A DNA stretch of 64,000 nt from assembly GCF_002310495.1 (NCBI RefSeq), contig NZ_CP023344.1, forward strand, positions 3,613,501 to 3,677,500. The letters are read 5' to 3'. Both the position numbers and the translations under genes were made by a program. Shown here piece by piece: positions 1 through 11,008 of the stretch. Source of the stretch: Nibricoccus aquaticus. GTDB taxonomy: Bacteria > Verrucomicrobiota > Verrucomicrobiia > Opitutales > Opitutaceae. Below the pieces are notes generated by a model. The model was not told the origin of the DNA, did not search any database, and saw only the letters and a program-made list of their open reading frames with translations. The first letter of the stretch is position 1; each line of letters begins with the position of its first letter.

Positions 1-133
1 TTTTTGAGAAAATTTCACGAGAACGGGTGCTGGCAAGCAACCTGCTAAAATGCACCGGCTTCATACCTCGCCCCGGCTCAACCCCAGTGCGCGATGAACC
101 GCGACCCAACATCCAAACAACAACACACACACC

Positions 134-1126
134 ATGACGAAACATGTCATCCCACTCGGCGGCATCGCCGCCGCCGTGATCCTGGCCTCCTCGGCCTCTG
201 CTGAAATCAAGGTTAACGAAAACCTCTCCTTCGGTGGTTATATTGTCGGCTCCGCGACGCTCACCGACATTGATGGAGCGAGCACAACCAGCACGATGGA
301 TATCGATGCCACCAAGTTGATCACGACCGCGAAATTTGCTCCCGTCACGGGTACGCTGAGTTTTTTCGCCGGATCCGATAACGATGTGACCGTCCTCGAT
401 GCCTACGCTAGCTATGACGCGGGCAATGGTATCACCGTCACTGGCGGCAAATTCCTTAGCTGGCTCGGTTACGAAGCTTTCGATCCCGTCAACATGACGC
501 AGATCACCTACGGCTGGCAGCCGCTGGCTGGCTCCATCTCCGGTCTTATTGGCATCCCGGCCTACCATAGTGGTGTGAAGATTGAAAAATCAGGCGACGG
601 CTATACCTCGGGTTTTGCTGTCCTCGATTCCAATCGCTACGACACGACTGCCGTCAAGGGCGATGGCCGACTCGATCACGGCGCAGGCTTCGAAGCTTAC
701 ACCACTTTCAAGAGCGGCAATTTCACGACCTTCATCGGCGCCGCTTACGACAAGGATGATTGGGCCGATCTCGCCACCTACAGCGGTGACGTTTGGTTTC
801 AGTACGCTGAAGGCGCCAACACCTTCGCGCTCGAACTCTGTTACGCCAACCAAGACCCAAAAATCGGCGACAACACCGCCAGCTACTTCTGGCTGCTCTT
901 CGCGAAGCATACATTCTCCGAAAAATTTGCTCTTTCGGGTCGTGTCTCGGGCGGTAACGTCGATGGCACACCCGCCGATGCCGAATACATCAAGGGCACG
1001 ATCGCTCCCGCTTGGACGATCACGCCAAATCTCGAGATCGTCGGCGAAGTCAGCTACACGACATTCGACGGCGTCGGTTTCGATAACGGTCTGTTCGCCG
1101 GCCTCCAGGCCCGCTTCAAGTTCTAA
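134..1126 (+). CDS. Outer-membrane beta-barrel (porin-like) protein
   Basis: 330 aa. The N-terminus is a clear signal peptide (Lys near the start, Ala-rich hydrophobic core, cleavage probably after ASA before EIKVNE). The mature part alternates short polar and aromatic stretches (for example FGGYIVGS, GLQARFKF) and ends in a terminal Phe, the C-terminal signature recognised by the BAM machinery. This fits a 14-16-strand barrel of the OmpL/bbp2-like putative porin type. It lies 185 bp upstream of urtA in the same direction, so it may let urea or short amides cross the outer membrane; that substrate is an inference from context. ATG 134 is the only sensible start because it opens the signal peptide. 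It could instead be a general porin that merely neighbours the urea genes. Confidence 0.75.
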   Translation: MTKHVIPLGGIAAAVILASSASAEIKVNENLSFGGYIVGSATLTDIDGASTTSTMDIDATKLITTAKFAPVTGTLSFFAGSDNDVTVLDAYASYDAGNGITVTGGKFLSWLGYEAFDPVNMTQITYGWQPLAGSISGLIGIPAYHSGVKIEKSGDGYTSGFAVLDSNRYDTTAVKGDGRLDHGAGFEAYTTFKSGNFTTFIGAAYDKDDWADLATYSGDVWFQYAEGANTFALELCYANQDPKIGDNTASYFWLLFAKHTFSEKFALSGRVSGGNVDGTPADAEYIKGTIAPAWTITPNLEIVGEVSYTTFDGVGFDNGLFAGLQARFKF

Positions 1127-1145
1127 TCTGAACCAGGTTTCTTCC

Positions 1146-1181
1146 ACCGGCTGATCGCGCGCACTGCGAGCATCAGCCGGT
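1146..1181 (+). terminator. Hairpin between porin and urtA
   Basis: A perfect 10-bp stem (ACCGGCTGAT with ATCAGCCGGT) encloses a 16-nt loop just after the porin stop codon. No long T-run follows, so it may be a Rho-assisted terminator or an mRNA-stabilising 3' hairpin rather than a classical intrinsic terminator. Confidence 0.45.
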
Positions 1182-1311
1182 TCTCCACGCGGCGCTGCGA
1201 GGCGAGTCCCGGCTGCGTGTTTTTCCTCGGAAACGTTCCCTGCTTTTTTCGGCCGAGCCCCTCACTGGCTCGCGGCCACCTTCATCCCCGCCCCTGCAAC
1301 AATTGTCCCCT

Positions 1312-2568
1312 ATGATCACTAACGCTTCAAAATTCCTCGCGGCTGGCGCACTCGCTCTGGGTGCCACACTCGCTTCCTCCCACGCTCAGGAAACCGTCAA
1401 AGTCGGCGTGCTTCACTCGTTATCAGGCACGATGGCCATCTCGGAAACGTCCCTGCGCGACGTGCTCCTCTTCACCTTCGACGAGATCAACGCCAAAGGC
1501 GGCGTGCTCGGCAAAAAGATCGAACCGGTCGTCGTTGACGGCGCCTCGAACTGGCCTCTCTTCGCCGAAAAAGCCAAGCAGCTCCTCGAGCAGGACAAGG
1601 TCGCTGTGACCTTCGGCTGCTGGACCTCCGTGAGCCGCAAATCCGTCCTTCCCGTTTACGAGAAGAACAACGGCCTCCTCTTCTATCCCGTGCAGTACGA
1701 GGGCGAAGAAGAGTCGCAGAACGTTTTCTACACAGCCGAGGCTGTTAACCAGCAGGCTACGCCCGCCGTCGATTACCTCCTCGAGCAAGGCTACAAGAAG
1801 TTCTACCTGCTCGGTTCCGACTACGTGTATCCACAAACCACGAACCTCGTGCTCCTCGAGTATCTCCTGAGCAAGGGCGTTCCTCTCGCCAACATCGGCG
1901 GCGGTTTGAAGGAAGAAGGCGGCAAGGTCATCTCCGCCGGCAAGTACACGCCGTTCGGCCACACCGACTACCAGCAGATCGTCGCTGAAATTAAACAGTT
2001 TGCCGCAGGTGGTGGCGCTGCCGTCATCAGCACGCTCAACGGCGACACCAATGTTCCTTTCTTCAAGGAATACGCCGCCGCCGGTCTCACCGCCGACACC
2101 TGCCCGGTCGTTTCCTTCTCGATCTCGGAAGATGAATTCCGCGGTCTCCCCGCGAAGCAGCTCGTCGGCCAGCTCGGTTGCTGGACCTACTTCCAGTCGA
2201 TCGAGTCGCCCGCCAACAAGAAGTTCATCGCTGACTTCCAGGCCTGGCTCGCGAAGTCCACCGTCTCCGGCATCGTCAAAGAAGGCCGCGTGACCTGCTC
2301 CCCGATGGTTCTCAGCTACGATGGTGTTTACCTCTGGAAAGCAGCTGTAGAAAAGGCCGGCTCCTTCGATGTCGATGCCGTGCGCAAGGCCCTGCAAAGC
2401 GGTCTCTCCTTCGATGGTCCTGGCGGCAAGGTCACCACGCAGAAGAACATGCACCTGACCAAGAACGTCTTCATCGGCGAAACCAAGGCCGACGGTCAGT
2501 TCAAGATCATCAAGAGCTTCGACAACGTGGTCGGCGAGCCTTGGCTCAAAGGTAAGTACAAGAAGTAA
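1312..2568 (+). CDS. urtA: Urea ABC transporter, periplasmic urea-binding protein
   Basis: 418 aa. Periplasmic receptor that binds urea and delivers it to the UrtBC permease. The signal peptide is obvious (MITNASKF, then an Ala/Leu core, cleavage after SHA or AQE). The mature protein begins with the family hallmark [17 protein letters not shown], then has the [20 protein letters not shown] and YVYPQTTN segments typical of UrtA/AmiC-like type I binding proteins. Length matches the family (about 400-430 aa). An in-frame TTG at 1303 would add three residues; ATG 1312 is preferred. It is first of urtABCDE and separated from urtB by a hairpin, an arrangement that usually gives the receptor more transcript than the permease. 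Urt systems are commonly controlled by nitrogen status, but I see no recognisable operator. Confidence 0.96.
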   Translation: MITNASKFLAAGALALGATLASSHAQETVKVGVLHSLSGTMAISETSLRDVLLFTFDEINAKGGVLGKKIEPVVVDGASNWPLFAEKAKQLLEQDKVAVTFGCWTSVSRKSVLPVYEKNNGLLFYPVQYEGEEESQNVFYTAEAVNQQATPAVDYLLEQGYKKFYLLGSDYVYPQTTNLVLLEYLLSKGVPLANIGGGLKEEGGKVISAGKYTPFGHTDYQQIVAEIKQFAAGGGAAVISTLNGDTNVPFFKEYAAAGLTADTCPVVSFSISEDEFRGLPAKQLVGQLGCWTYFQSIESPANKKFIADFQAWLAKSTVSGIVKEGRVTCSPMVLSYDGVYLWKAAVEKAGSFDVDAVRKALQSGLSFDGPGGKVTTQKNMHLTKNVFIGETKADGQFKIIKSFDNVVGEPWLKGKYKK

Positions 2569-2588
2569 GGGTTCCGCTCTTCTGCTCG

Positions 2589-2611
2589 TCCACGGCGGCC
2601 AATGCCGTGGT
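2589..2611 (+). promoter_or_regulatory. Intercistronic hairpin urtA-urtB
   Basis: A 7-bp perfect stem (CCACGGC with GCCGTGG) around a 7-nt loop lies 20 bp after the urtA stop, with no T-run. Such structures after binding-protein genes often protect the upstream mRNA or partly attenuate downstream transcription; here that role is inferred. Confidence 0.5.
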
Positions 2612-2728
2612 CTTCGAATCAGTTAATCTGTCGTTTGTTATTCCGGAGGGGTGGGTTCCCCAGTCTGTGAACCTGCCCCTCCGGTCTGGTTTTCCGGTGT
2701 ATCGAAAAAATTCATATCACTGTCCGCC

Positions 2729-4450
2729 GTGATCGTCCCGACTCCATTCCGTCTTTCTCTCTTCGCTCTGCTTTGCGCGCTTTTCAGCGTGAGCGCGGCA
2801 GCCGCCGATACGCCGCGCCAGATTGTCGCCAAGGCCATCCTCACGGAAAATTCCGCCGCCCGCCGCGAAGTCATCGGCACGCTCGTCGGGCAAGGCGATG
2901 AATCCGTCGCCGCTTTGTTCACCGCGTGGCGCGAGGATGCTCTCTTTATTCACTCATCTGCCGACGGAGCAAAAACCCCCGTCCAGCTGACAGGCGAAAA
3001 AGACTCCGCAGGCCGCCAGAACGCGCTGCGCGTCGATGACGGTCAGCTCTTGAATGGCCCGGACGGCAAACCGCTCCGCCTTAGCGCGAGCGAACTCACC
3101 GTCGTGCAGCACGACCGTATGCTCCGCCTCTCGATGAAGGCTGTCATCGATCTCCTCGATCTCGCGGCGTCCAGCCCCGCTAAGCGCATTCAGGCCGTGC
3201 AGACTCTCGGCTTCGCACAAGACGCGGAAAAACTCCCCGCGTTGATCAACCGGCTTTCCCTGGAGCAAGACGCCAAAGTTAAAATCGCGCTCCGTGAAGC
3301 TATCGCGCTCATCCAGCTCAAGTCCGCTGACGATGCCGTGAAGCTCGCCGCTCTCAAAGAGCTGAAAGACCTGCACACGCTCGCGAGCACCGACTTTATC
3401 AAAGCCGCGCAAAAAGAAGCCGAGGCCGCCAAAAAGCCCGAGCTGGCCGAGGCCGCCCGCATCGCACTCGGTGCGGTCGAGAATCACCGCACCGCGGTTA
3501 ATTTCTTCGGCACGCTCTTCCGCGGCCTGAGCGCAGGCAGTATCCTGCTCGTCGTAGCACTCGGCCTCGCGATCACCTTCGGCCTGATGCGCGTCATCAA
3601 TATGGCCCACGGCGAAATGATCGCGATCGGTGCGTACACGACCTACATCGTTCAAAACGTTTTCGGTTCCGGCCTGGCGCTGTCACCCTTCGGCCTCTCG
3701 TTCACGATCCCCGGCATGAACACGACCGGGCTGGCCTATGAGAGCTATTTTCTTTTCGCGCTTCCGCTTAGCTTCCTGACCGCCGCCGCCGTCGGCATCG
3801 CATTGGAGCGCACCGTCATTCAGTTCCTCTATCGTCGGCCACTCGAGAGCTTGCTCGCCACGTGGGGAGTCTCGCTCGTGTTGCAGCAGCTCCTGAAACT
3901 CATCTTCGGATCGAATAACGTGCAGGTCTCCAGCCCCAGCTACCTGAGCGGCAACTGGACAGTCTTCGATGTGGTCTTCGGCTGGAACCGCGTGTTCGTG
4001 ATCGGATTCGCCGTGGTGATCGTATTCGGCATCTGGATGATCCTGACGAAAACTCCGCTGGGTCTTCTCATGCGAGCTGTGATGCAGAATCGCGGCATGG
4101 CGTCGTGCATGGGTGTGCGCACCGAGCGGGTGAACATGATGACCTTCGGCCTCGGCAGCGGACTCGCTGGACTGGCCGGAGCGTTTGTCAGCCAGCTCGG
4201 AAACGTTGGCCCCTTCCTGGGCCAGAATTACATCGTCGATTGCTTCATGACGGTCGTCGTCGGAGGTGTCGGTAACATCGCAGGCACCGTGATCAGCGCG
4301 CTGGGCATCGGCATGGCCGACCAGTCGCTCCAGCAAATTCTGGGTAATCCCGTGCTCGGGAAAATCTGCGTGCTCATCGCCATCATCCTGTTCCTGCAAT
4401 GGCGACCGGCGGGCCTCTTCGTGACCCGCAGCCGCAGCCTCGACGAATAA
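2729..4450 (+). CDS. urtB: Urea ABC transporter permease UrtB with periplasmic N-terminal domain
   Basis: 573 aa from GTG 2729. One of the two inner-membrane permeases of the urea importer (LivH family). The first ~26 residues are a signal sequence ([18 protein letters not shown]), followed by ~220 mostly helical residues with HEAT-like character (repeated A-I-A-L-I and [10 protein letters not shown] patterns), then eight or so membrane segments beginning near [20 protein letters not shown]. The stretch [18 protein letters not shown] is the conserved LivH/UrtB motif. A long N-terminal extracytoplasmic part is known in Gram-negative UrtB. An upstream in-frame GTG at 2651 sits directly against a GGAGG and would add 26 residues; the signal peptide argues for 2729. 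It is followed 22 bp later by urtC. Confidence 0.93.
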   Translation: MIVPTPFRLSLFALLCALFSVSAAAADTPRQIVAKAILTENSAARREVIGTLVGQGDESVAALFTAWREDALFIHSSADGAKTPVQLTGEKDSAGRQNALRVDDGQLLNGPDGKPLRLSASELTVVQHDRMLRLSMKAVIDLLDLAASSPAKRIQAVQTLGFAQDAEKLPALINRLSLEQDAKVKIALREAIALIQLKSADDAVKLAALKELKDLHTLASTDFIKAAQKEAEAAKKPELAEAARIALGAVENHRTAVNFFGTLFRGLSAGSILLVVALGLAITFGLMRVINMAHGEMIAIGAYTTYIVQNVFGSGLALSPFGLSFTIPGMNTTGLAYESYFLFALPLSFLTAAAVGIALERTVIQFLYRRPLESLLATWGVSLVLQQLLKLIFGSNNVQVSSPSYLSGNWTVFDVVFGWNRVFVIGFAVVIVFGIWMILTKTPLGLLMRAVMQNRGMASCMGVRTERVNMMTFGLGSGLAGLAGAFVSQLGNVGPFLGQNYIVDCFMTVVVGGVGNIAGTVISALGIGMADQSLQQILGNPVLGKICVLIAIILFLQWRPAGLFVTRSRSLDE

Positions 4451-4472
4451 ACCGCCTGATCTTTCGCCGCGC

Positions 4473-5600
4473 ATGACTTCTCCGCTCTCCGCTCCTATCA
4501 CCTCTTCCAAACGACTGAAAATCGAGATCGGCGTCGTCGCCGTCATCGCGATTTTCCTGATCGTGATTTTCCCGCTCCTGAATGCGTGGGGCATGGTGAG
4601 CAATTTCCATGTCAGCCTTTGGGGAAAATATCTTTGCTACGCTCTGCTCGCAATCTCGGTGGATCTGCTCTGGGGCTACACGGGGCTGCTCAGCCTCGGC
4701 CAGGCGCTCTTCTTCAGTCTAGGCGGCTACATGATGGGCATGCACCTCATGCTGATGATCGGAGAACTCGGCAAATATGCGGAGGCGGGGAAAAACCCCA
4801 ACGGGCTTCCCGATTTCATGATCTTCCTCGGGTACACGACGCTGCCCGATTTCTGGAAACCGTTTTTCTCCTTCGGATTTTCGATGGCGATGGTCGTGTT
4901 GATACCCGGACTGGTCGCGTACGTGTTTGGATTCCTCGCGTTTCGCTCCCGCATCAAGGGCGTGTACTTCTCGATCCTCACGCAGGCGCTGACCTACTGC
5001 GCGTCGCTCATGTTTTTTCAGAACAACCTGCTCATGGGCGGCAACAACGGGTTCACCGATTTCAAGCGCATCCTCGGTCACACCTTCGCCGATCCCGCGA
5101 CCTACCGCTGGCTCTACATCGCGACGGCGATCACGCTCGTGCTCGTCTACGTGGGATGCCGCGTGCTGAGCCGCACGAAGTTCGGCATGGTGCAGCAAGC
5201 AATCCGCGACGGCGAGAACCGCGTGCTCTTCAGCGGCTACGCGGCCGCGCATTTCAAGCTCTTCGTTTTCGTCCTGGCGGCGTTGATCGCCTCGGTGGCT
5301 GGTGCGCTGTTTGTGCCTCAAGCGGGCATCATCAATCCTGAGGAGATGAAGCCCGAGAAATCCCTCGAAGCGGTCGTGTGGGTCGCAGTCGGCGGACGCG
5401 CCACGCTGGCGGGCCCGATCATCGGTGCGATCAGCATCAACGCGCTGAAGAGCTGGGCCACCCGCGCGTTTCCCGATTCATGGCTGCTTATCCTCGGCGG
5501 CCTTTTCATCATCGTGGTGCTCTTCCTGCCAGGCGGCATCGTGAGCATTCCCGGCAAAATCTCCGCCTTCTACAAAGCGCGCTTCAGCAAAAAATCCTGA
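4473..5600 (+). CDS. urtC: Urea ABC transporter permease UrtC
   Basis: 375 aa inner-membrane protein, the second permease (LivM family) of the urea importer. It has about ten hydrophobic segments, the family motif [23 protein letters not shown] near residues 65-90, and the cytoplasmic-loop signature [13 protein letters not shown], which resembles the EAA-type loop that docks on the ATPases. It ends [23 protein letters not shown], a basic tail typical of LivM/UrtC. Length is normal. It lies 22 bp after urtB and 3 bp before urtD, so translation is probably coupled. Confidence 0.95.
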   Translation: MTSPLSAPITSSKRLKIEIGVVAVIAIFLIVIFPLLNAWGMVSNFHVSLWGKYLCYALLAISVDLLWGYTGLLSLGQALFFSLGGYMMGMHLMLMIGELGKYAEAGKNPNGLPDFMIFLGYTTLPDFWKPFFSFGFSMAMVVLIPGLVAYVFGFLAFRSRIKGVYFSILTQALTYCASLMFFQNNLLMGGNNGFTDFKRILGHTFADPATYRWLYIATAITLVLVYVGCRVLSRTKFGMVQQAIRDGENRVLFSGYAAAHFKLFVFVLAALIASVAGALFVPQAGIINPEEMKPEKSLEAVVWVAVGGRATLAGPIIGAISINALKSWATRAFPDSWLLILGGLFIIVVLFLPGGIVSIPGKISAFYKARFSKKS

Positions 5601-5603
5601 GCC

Positions 5604-6359
5604 ATGCCCAGTCCCATTCTCGCAGTCGAAGACGTCTCCAAGACGTACGATGGCTTCAAAGCCATCACCAACCTCAACTTCTACCTCGATCAAGGCGAGC
5701 TGCGCACCGTCATCGGCCCCAACGGCGCGGGCAAATCCACCTTCTTCGATCTCATCAGCGGCCGCGCCAAACCGAATCCCGGTGGCAAGATCACGTTTGG
5801 CGACATCGACGTGACTCAGCGGAACGAATACGAGATCAACCGCATCGGCATCGGCCGGAAATTCCAGACGCCGAGCGTTTATTCCGAGCACACTGTCTTC
5901 GATAATCTCGTCCTCTCGCTCAAGGGACCGCGCGGTGTTTTCTCCTCGTTGTTCAAGCGCCTCAACTCGGGCGACCGCGACCGTCTCGACGACTTGCTCA
6001 AGCTCATCCGGCTCGACGATAAGCGTAGTTGGAAAGCCGGACAGCTTGCCCACGGCGAGAAACAATGGCTCGAAATCGGCATGTTGCTCGCCTCCGAGCC
6101 GAAGCTGCTGCTCATCGACGAACCCGCCGCCGGCATGACCGATGCCGAGACGCATCGCACGGGCGAACTCCTGCTTTCGCTTGCGGGTAAACACAGCCTG
6201 ATCGTCGTCGAGCACGACATGGGTTTTGTGCGACAGATTGCCAGCAACGGGAAAGTCACGGTGCTTCACCAGGGTTCCGTCCTGTGCGAAGGAAAATTCG
6301 ACGAAGTGCAAAACAACCAGAAGGTCCGCGAGGTTTACCTCGGTCGCGGCAAACACTGA
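5604..6359 (+). CDS. urtD: Urea ABC transporter ATPase UrtD
   Basis: 251 aa LivG-type ATPase powering urea import. Walker A is GPNGAGKST (residues ~39-47), the signature region is LAHGEKQWLEIGMLLA (the LSGGQ position reads AHGEK, as is usual in UrtD), Walker B is LLLIDEPAAGM, and the switch His lies in IVVEHDMGFVR. Length and order (after urtC, before urtE) are canonical. Only 3 bp separate it from urtC and 6 bp from urtE. Confidence 0.96.
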   Translation: MPSPILAVEDVSKTYDGFKAITNLNFYLDQGELRTVIGPNGAGKSTFFDLISGRAKPNPGGKITFGDIDVTQRNEYEINRIGIGRKFQTPSVYSEHTVFDNLVLSLKGPRGVFSSLFKRLNSGDRDRLDDLLKLIRLDDKRSWKAGQLAHGEKQWLEIGMLLASEPKLLLIDEPAAGMTDAETHRTGELLLSLAGKHSLIVVEHDMGFVRQIASNGKVTVLHQGSVLCEGKFDEVQNNQKVREVYLGRGKH

Positions 6360-6365
6360 TCGCCC

Positions 6366-7136
6366 ATGCCTGCTCTGCTCCAACTCTCCCAAGTCGAAAC
6401 CTACATCGGCGGCTCGCGCATCCTTCGCGGCGTTGATCTCGAAATCAACGCAGGCGAAGTCGTCGCGCTCATGGGCCGCAACGGCGTCGGCAAGACGACC
6501 ACGCTCAAGTCGATCACCGGGATGCTCTCGATTCGCTCGGGCTCGATTCTTTTCGACGGCCAACGGCTCGACAAGATGACGCCCGACGCACGTGCCCGCG
6601 CGGGCATCGGCTCGGTGCCGCAAGGCCGCGATATTTTCCCTCACCTCACCGTCGAGGAAAATCTCCACGTCGGCCTCGTCGTCCATGGACGCAAAGGCAA
6701 AGAGGCGAGGAACGCGCTCGATTACGTGTACACGCTTTTCCCCGTGCTGAAGGAAATGCTCTCGCGCAAAGGCGGCGTGCTCTCTGGTGGACAACAACAA
6801 CAGCTGGCCATCGGTCGCGCGTTACTCACAGATCCGAAATTATTGATCCTCGATGAACCGACCGAAGGCATCCAACCCTCGATCATCGATCACATCGGCG
6901 ACACGTTGAAGAAGCTCAAAAAGGAAGGCATTCCTGACGACGAAGTCGCCGTAGAAAACGCGATCAAGACCATCGCGAAGGAAGGCCGGCTCGCGATCCT
7001 GCTCGTGGAGCAATACGTCGATTTTTGCCGCGATGTCTCGGACCGGTTCTATGCGATGGATCGTGGCGTGGTCGTCATTTCCGGTGAGATTGCGACGCTC
7101 ACCGATGAGGTTGTGAAGAAACATTTGCAGGTCTGA
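6366..7136 (+). CDS. urtE: Urea ABC transporter ATPase UrtE
   Basis: 256 aa LivF-type ATPase, partner of UrtD. Walker A GRNGVGKTT (near residue 38), signature LSGGQQQQLAIGRALL, Walker B LLILDEPTEGIQPSI, H-loop region LLVEQYVDFC. There is an insertion of roughly 20 residues between Walker B and the H-loop (KKEGIPDDEVAVENAIKTIA) compared with the shortest LivF proteins. Last gene of the transporter; the urease genes follow after about 100 bp in the same direction. Confidence 0.96.
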   Translation: MPALLQLSQVETYIGGSRILRGVDLEINAGEVVALMGRNGVGKTTTLKSITGMLSIRSGSILFDGQRLDKMTPDARARAGIGSVPQGRDIFPHLTVEENLHVGLVVHGRKGKEARNALDYVYTLFPVLKEMLSRKGGVLSGGQQQQLAIGRALLTDPKLLILDEPTEGIQPSIIDHIGDTLKKLKKEGIPDDEVAVENAIKTIAKEGRLAILLVEQYVDFCRDVSDRFYAMDRGVVVISGEIATLTDEVVKKHLQV

Positions 7137-7238
7137 GAACTTTAGAATGCAGAATGAAGAATTATGAAGTCAGCGCTTAACGCTTTTGCTTAGGATTTTG
7201 TTTCTACATTCATGATTCCCCATTCTTAATTTCATCCG

Positions 7239-7541
7239 ATGCATCTCACGCCTCGAGAACGCGAAAAACTCCTCGTTGTCACCGCCGCCGATCTCGCCCG
7301 CCGCCGTCAGGCACGCGGCCTGAAGCTCAACTACCCTGAGACGATCGCGATCATCACCTACGAGATCATGGAGGGCGCGCGCGACGGGAAGTCTGTCGCC
7401 GAACTCATGAGCTACGGAGCGACGTTGTTGAAGCGCGAAGACGTGATGGAAGGCATTCCCGAGATGATCCACGACGTGCAGGTCGAAGCCACGTTCCCCG
7501 ACGGCACCAAGCTCGTCACCGTTCATAACCCTGTCCGCTAA
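7239..7541 (+). CDS. ureA: Urease subunit gamma
   Basis: 100 aa, the exact family length. Opens with [23 protein letters not shown], the conserved UreA N-terminus, and contains [21 protein letters not shown]. Structural subunit of the (UreABC)3 urease that hydrolyses urea to ammonia and carbamate in the cytoplasm. It is 102 bp from urtE and 5 bp from ureB. Substrate uptake and breakdown are therefore encoded side by side. Confidence 0.97.
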   Translation: MHLTPREREKLLVVTAADLARRRQARGLKLNYPETIAIITYEIMEGARDGKSVAELMSYGATLLKREDVMEGIPEMIHDVQVEATFPDGTKLVTVHNPVR

Positions 7542-7546
7542 GCGCC

Positions 7547-7858
7547 ATGATTCCCGGAGAAATCATCACCGCAGCCGACGCGGCCAAACTCGACGCCAAC
7601 GTCGGCCTCGAAACGAAAACCATCGAGGTCTCCAACATAGGCGATCGTCCGATTCAGGTCGGCTCGCACTTTCATTTTTTCGAGACCAACGAGGCGTTGA
7701 TCTTCGATCGCGCGGCATCTCGCGGATGCCGTCTGAATATCCCGGCAGGCACCGCTGTTCGTTTCGAGGCTGGAGACAAAAAAATCGTCGAGCTCGTCGC
7801 GCTCGCAGGCACCCGCGAAGTCTGGGGCCTCAACGCTAAGATTAACGGCAAGCTCTGA
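7547..7858 (+). CDS. ureB: Urease subunit beta
   Basis: 103 aa. Starts [20 protein letters not shown] and carries the family core [15 protein letters not shown] and [16 protein letters not shown]. Length is normal for a separate beta subunit. 5 bp gaps on either side (ureA, ureC) indicate one transcript. Confidence 0.97.
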   Translation: MIPGEIITAADAAKLDANVGLETKTIEVSNIGDRPIQVGSHFHFFETNEALIFDRAASRGCRLNIPAGTAVRFEAGDKKIVELVALAGTREVWGLNAKINGKL

Positions 7859-7863
7859 TTCTC

Positions 7864-9630
<1,767 letters not shown>

Positions 9631-9635
9631 GGTTC

Positions 9636-9739
9636 GAGGTGGAGCGGGCTCTCCGCGCGCGCTGAAAGACGGAGAAGGCGAATTTCGGCCGGAAAGCGGA
9701 TGACCGCGAGTAACGCGCACGGAGTGCGCGTTCCACCTC
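9636..9739. repeat. REP-like element C (inverted hairpin pair)
   Basis: Two arms of about 30 bp are inverted relative to each other: the left begins GAGGTGGAGCG and the right ends GCGTTCCACCTC. Each arm can also fold on itself; the right arm forms ACGCGCA-CGGAG-TGCGCGT (9713-9731). Read on the minus strand, GTGG directly precedes that hairpin, matching the GTRG header of REP sequences. The element fills the gap between convergent ureC and queA and includes the first base pairs of the queA stop codon. Confidence 0.65.
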
Positions 9740-10823
9740 AAACGATCAGCATCGCGTCGCCGTAACTGAAGAACCGATACTCGCGGGCAATGGCTTCGGC
9801 GTAGATCTTTTTCAGCCAGGCGATGCCGTCGGTCGAACCGGGCGTGAGAAACGCCGAGACGAGGCAGAGCAGAGTGGAGCGCGGTTGATGGAAGTTGGTG
9901 ATCAGTGCGTCGACTCCACGGAACGTGCGCGGCGGATAGATGAAGATGTCGGCCTCGGCTAGGAATGGATTTGTGAGTGGCGAAGTGTGGCGGCTGAGAA
10001 AATCTTCGAGCGTGCGGACGCTAGTCGTGCCGACGGCGATGCGGCGGCCGGTCGGGGCGAAGAGGGCGCGCTGGGTGGCGACGGGAAGTTCGTAGAGTTC
10101 GCGGTGGATGGCGTGCTCTTCGACGGTCTCGGTCATGATCGGTTTGAACGTACCGAGGCCGACGTGGAGCGTGACATCGGTCGCAGTCACTCCACTCGCG
10201 GAGAGTTGAGTGAGAAGCTCGGGGGTGAAGTGGAGGCCGGCGGTGGGCGCGGCGACGGCGACCTGGCGGTCGCGGTTGGCGTAAACGGTCTGGTAGCGTT
10301 CGAGATCGTGAGCGCGTTTGGAGATGAGTTCGGATTCGTCGCGCGTGATGTAGGGCGGCAGCGGGACCTCGCCGAGGCGGTTGGCGAGCGCAGTGACGGA
10401 TTCGCCAGAGGGAATCGTGAAGCGGATGAGCGCGCCGCCCTCGGCGTTTTTTTCGAGTACTTCGCCGGTGAAATTGTTTTCGTGCGCGAAAGTCGCGCCG
10501 CCCGGGAGTTTTTTCCCGGGGCGGACGAGGCACCACCAGACGTTTTCGCCGCGCGCGGGTTCGGGGCGGGTGAGGAAGCATTCGACGGCGCCACCGGTGG
10601 GACGTTGGGCGAAGAGGCGGGCAGGGAGTACGGCGGCGTTGTTGCGGAAGAGCGTGTCTCCAGCGCGCAGAAATTGCGGGAGGTCGCTGAAGTGGTGGTG
10701 CGCGATGGTCCGCGAGGCGCGATCGACGACGAGTAAGCGCGAAGCATCGCGGCGGGCAGCGGGCGTTTGCGCGATCAGATGCGCGGGCAGGTCGTAGTCG
10801 AATAGAGCGGTCGGTAGTGTCAC
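9738..10823 (-). CDS. queA: S-adenosylmethionine:tRNA ribosyltransferase-isomerase
   Basis: 361 aa from GTG 10823. Transfers and rearranges the ribosyl group of SAM onto preQ1 in tRNA to give epoxyqueuosine. Family blocks visible: FDYDLPAHLIAQTPAARRDASRLLV at the start, FRNNAAVLPARLF, YITRDESEL, RYQTVYANRDRQVAVAAPTAGLHFT, VGTTSVRTLE and ITNFHQPRSTLLCLVSAF. The frame stays open for 80 more codons upstream, but that stretch is low-complexity, overlaps the divergent galactanase gene, and is not needed by the family (about 345-365 aa). Stand-alone gene, convergent with the urease operon; its stop codon falls in a REP-like element. Confidence 0.95.
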   Translation of the reverse strand: MTLPTALFDYDLPAHLIAQTPAARRDASRLLVVDRASRTIAHHHFSDLPQFLRAGDTLFRNNAAVLPARLFAQRPTGGAVECFLTRPEPARGENVWWCLVRPGKKLPGGATFAHENNFTGEVLEKNAEGGALIRFTIPSGESVTALANRLGEVPLPPYITRDESELISKRAHDLERYQTVYANRDRQVAVAAPTAGLHFTPELLTQLSASGVTATDVTLHVGLGTFKPIMTETVEEHAIHRELYELPVATQRALFAPTGRRIAVGTTSVRTLEDFLSRHTSPLTNPFLAEADIFIYPPRTFRGVDALITNFHQPRSTLLCLVSAFLTPGSTDGIAWLKKIYAEAIAREYRFFSYGDAMLIV

Positions 10824-10901
10824 GGAACCGGTACGCAAAGGCGCGCTTGGGAGGGCCGCAAGGGGAATGGCGGTTGCTGAAGGGGTGGGAAAAATAACGT
10901 T

Positions 10902-10914
10902 TAAAACTGTTTTA
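10902..10914. promoter_or_regulatory. AT-rich palindrome upstream of the galactanase gene
   Basis: TAAAAC-T-GTTTTA is a perfect 6-bp palindrome with a 1-nt centre, lying in a 45-bp AT-rich island (about 10890-10935) between divergent queA and the GH53 gene. Position and symmetry suit a repressor or activator operator, for example of a LacI-type sugar regulator; no regulator gene is adjacent, so this is only suggestive. Confidence 0.35.
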
Positions 10915-11008
10915 TTAAAAATTGAACAAATTGCTTTGGCTTGGCGGGCCTGAGGGGCTCGACTCTGGGCGCGTTGTTTCCCCGCGCGCTCGTTTCTCTC
11001 GTTACCCC

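Noticed and set aside
7137-7238. Imperfect GAATG/ATTC repeats between urtE and ureA
   Set aside because: Short AT-rich near-repeats (AGAATGCAGAATGAAGAATT and ATTCATGATTCC) without a clear boundary or a second copy in the window.
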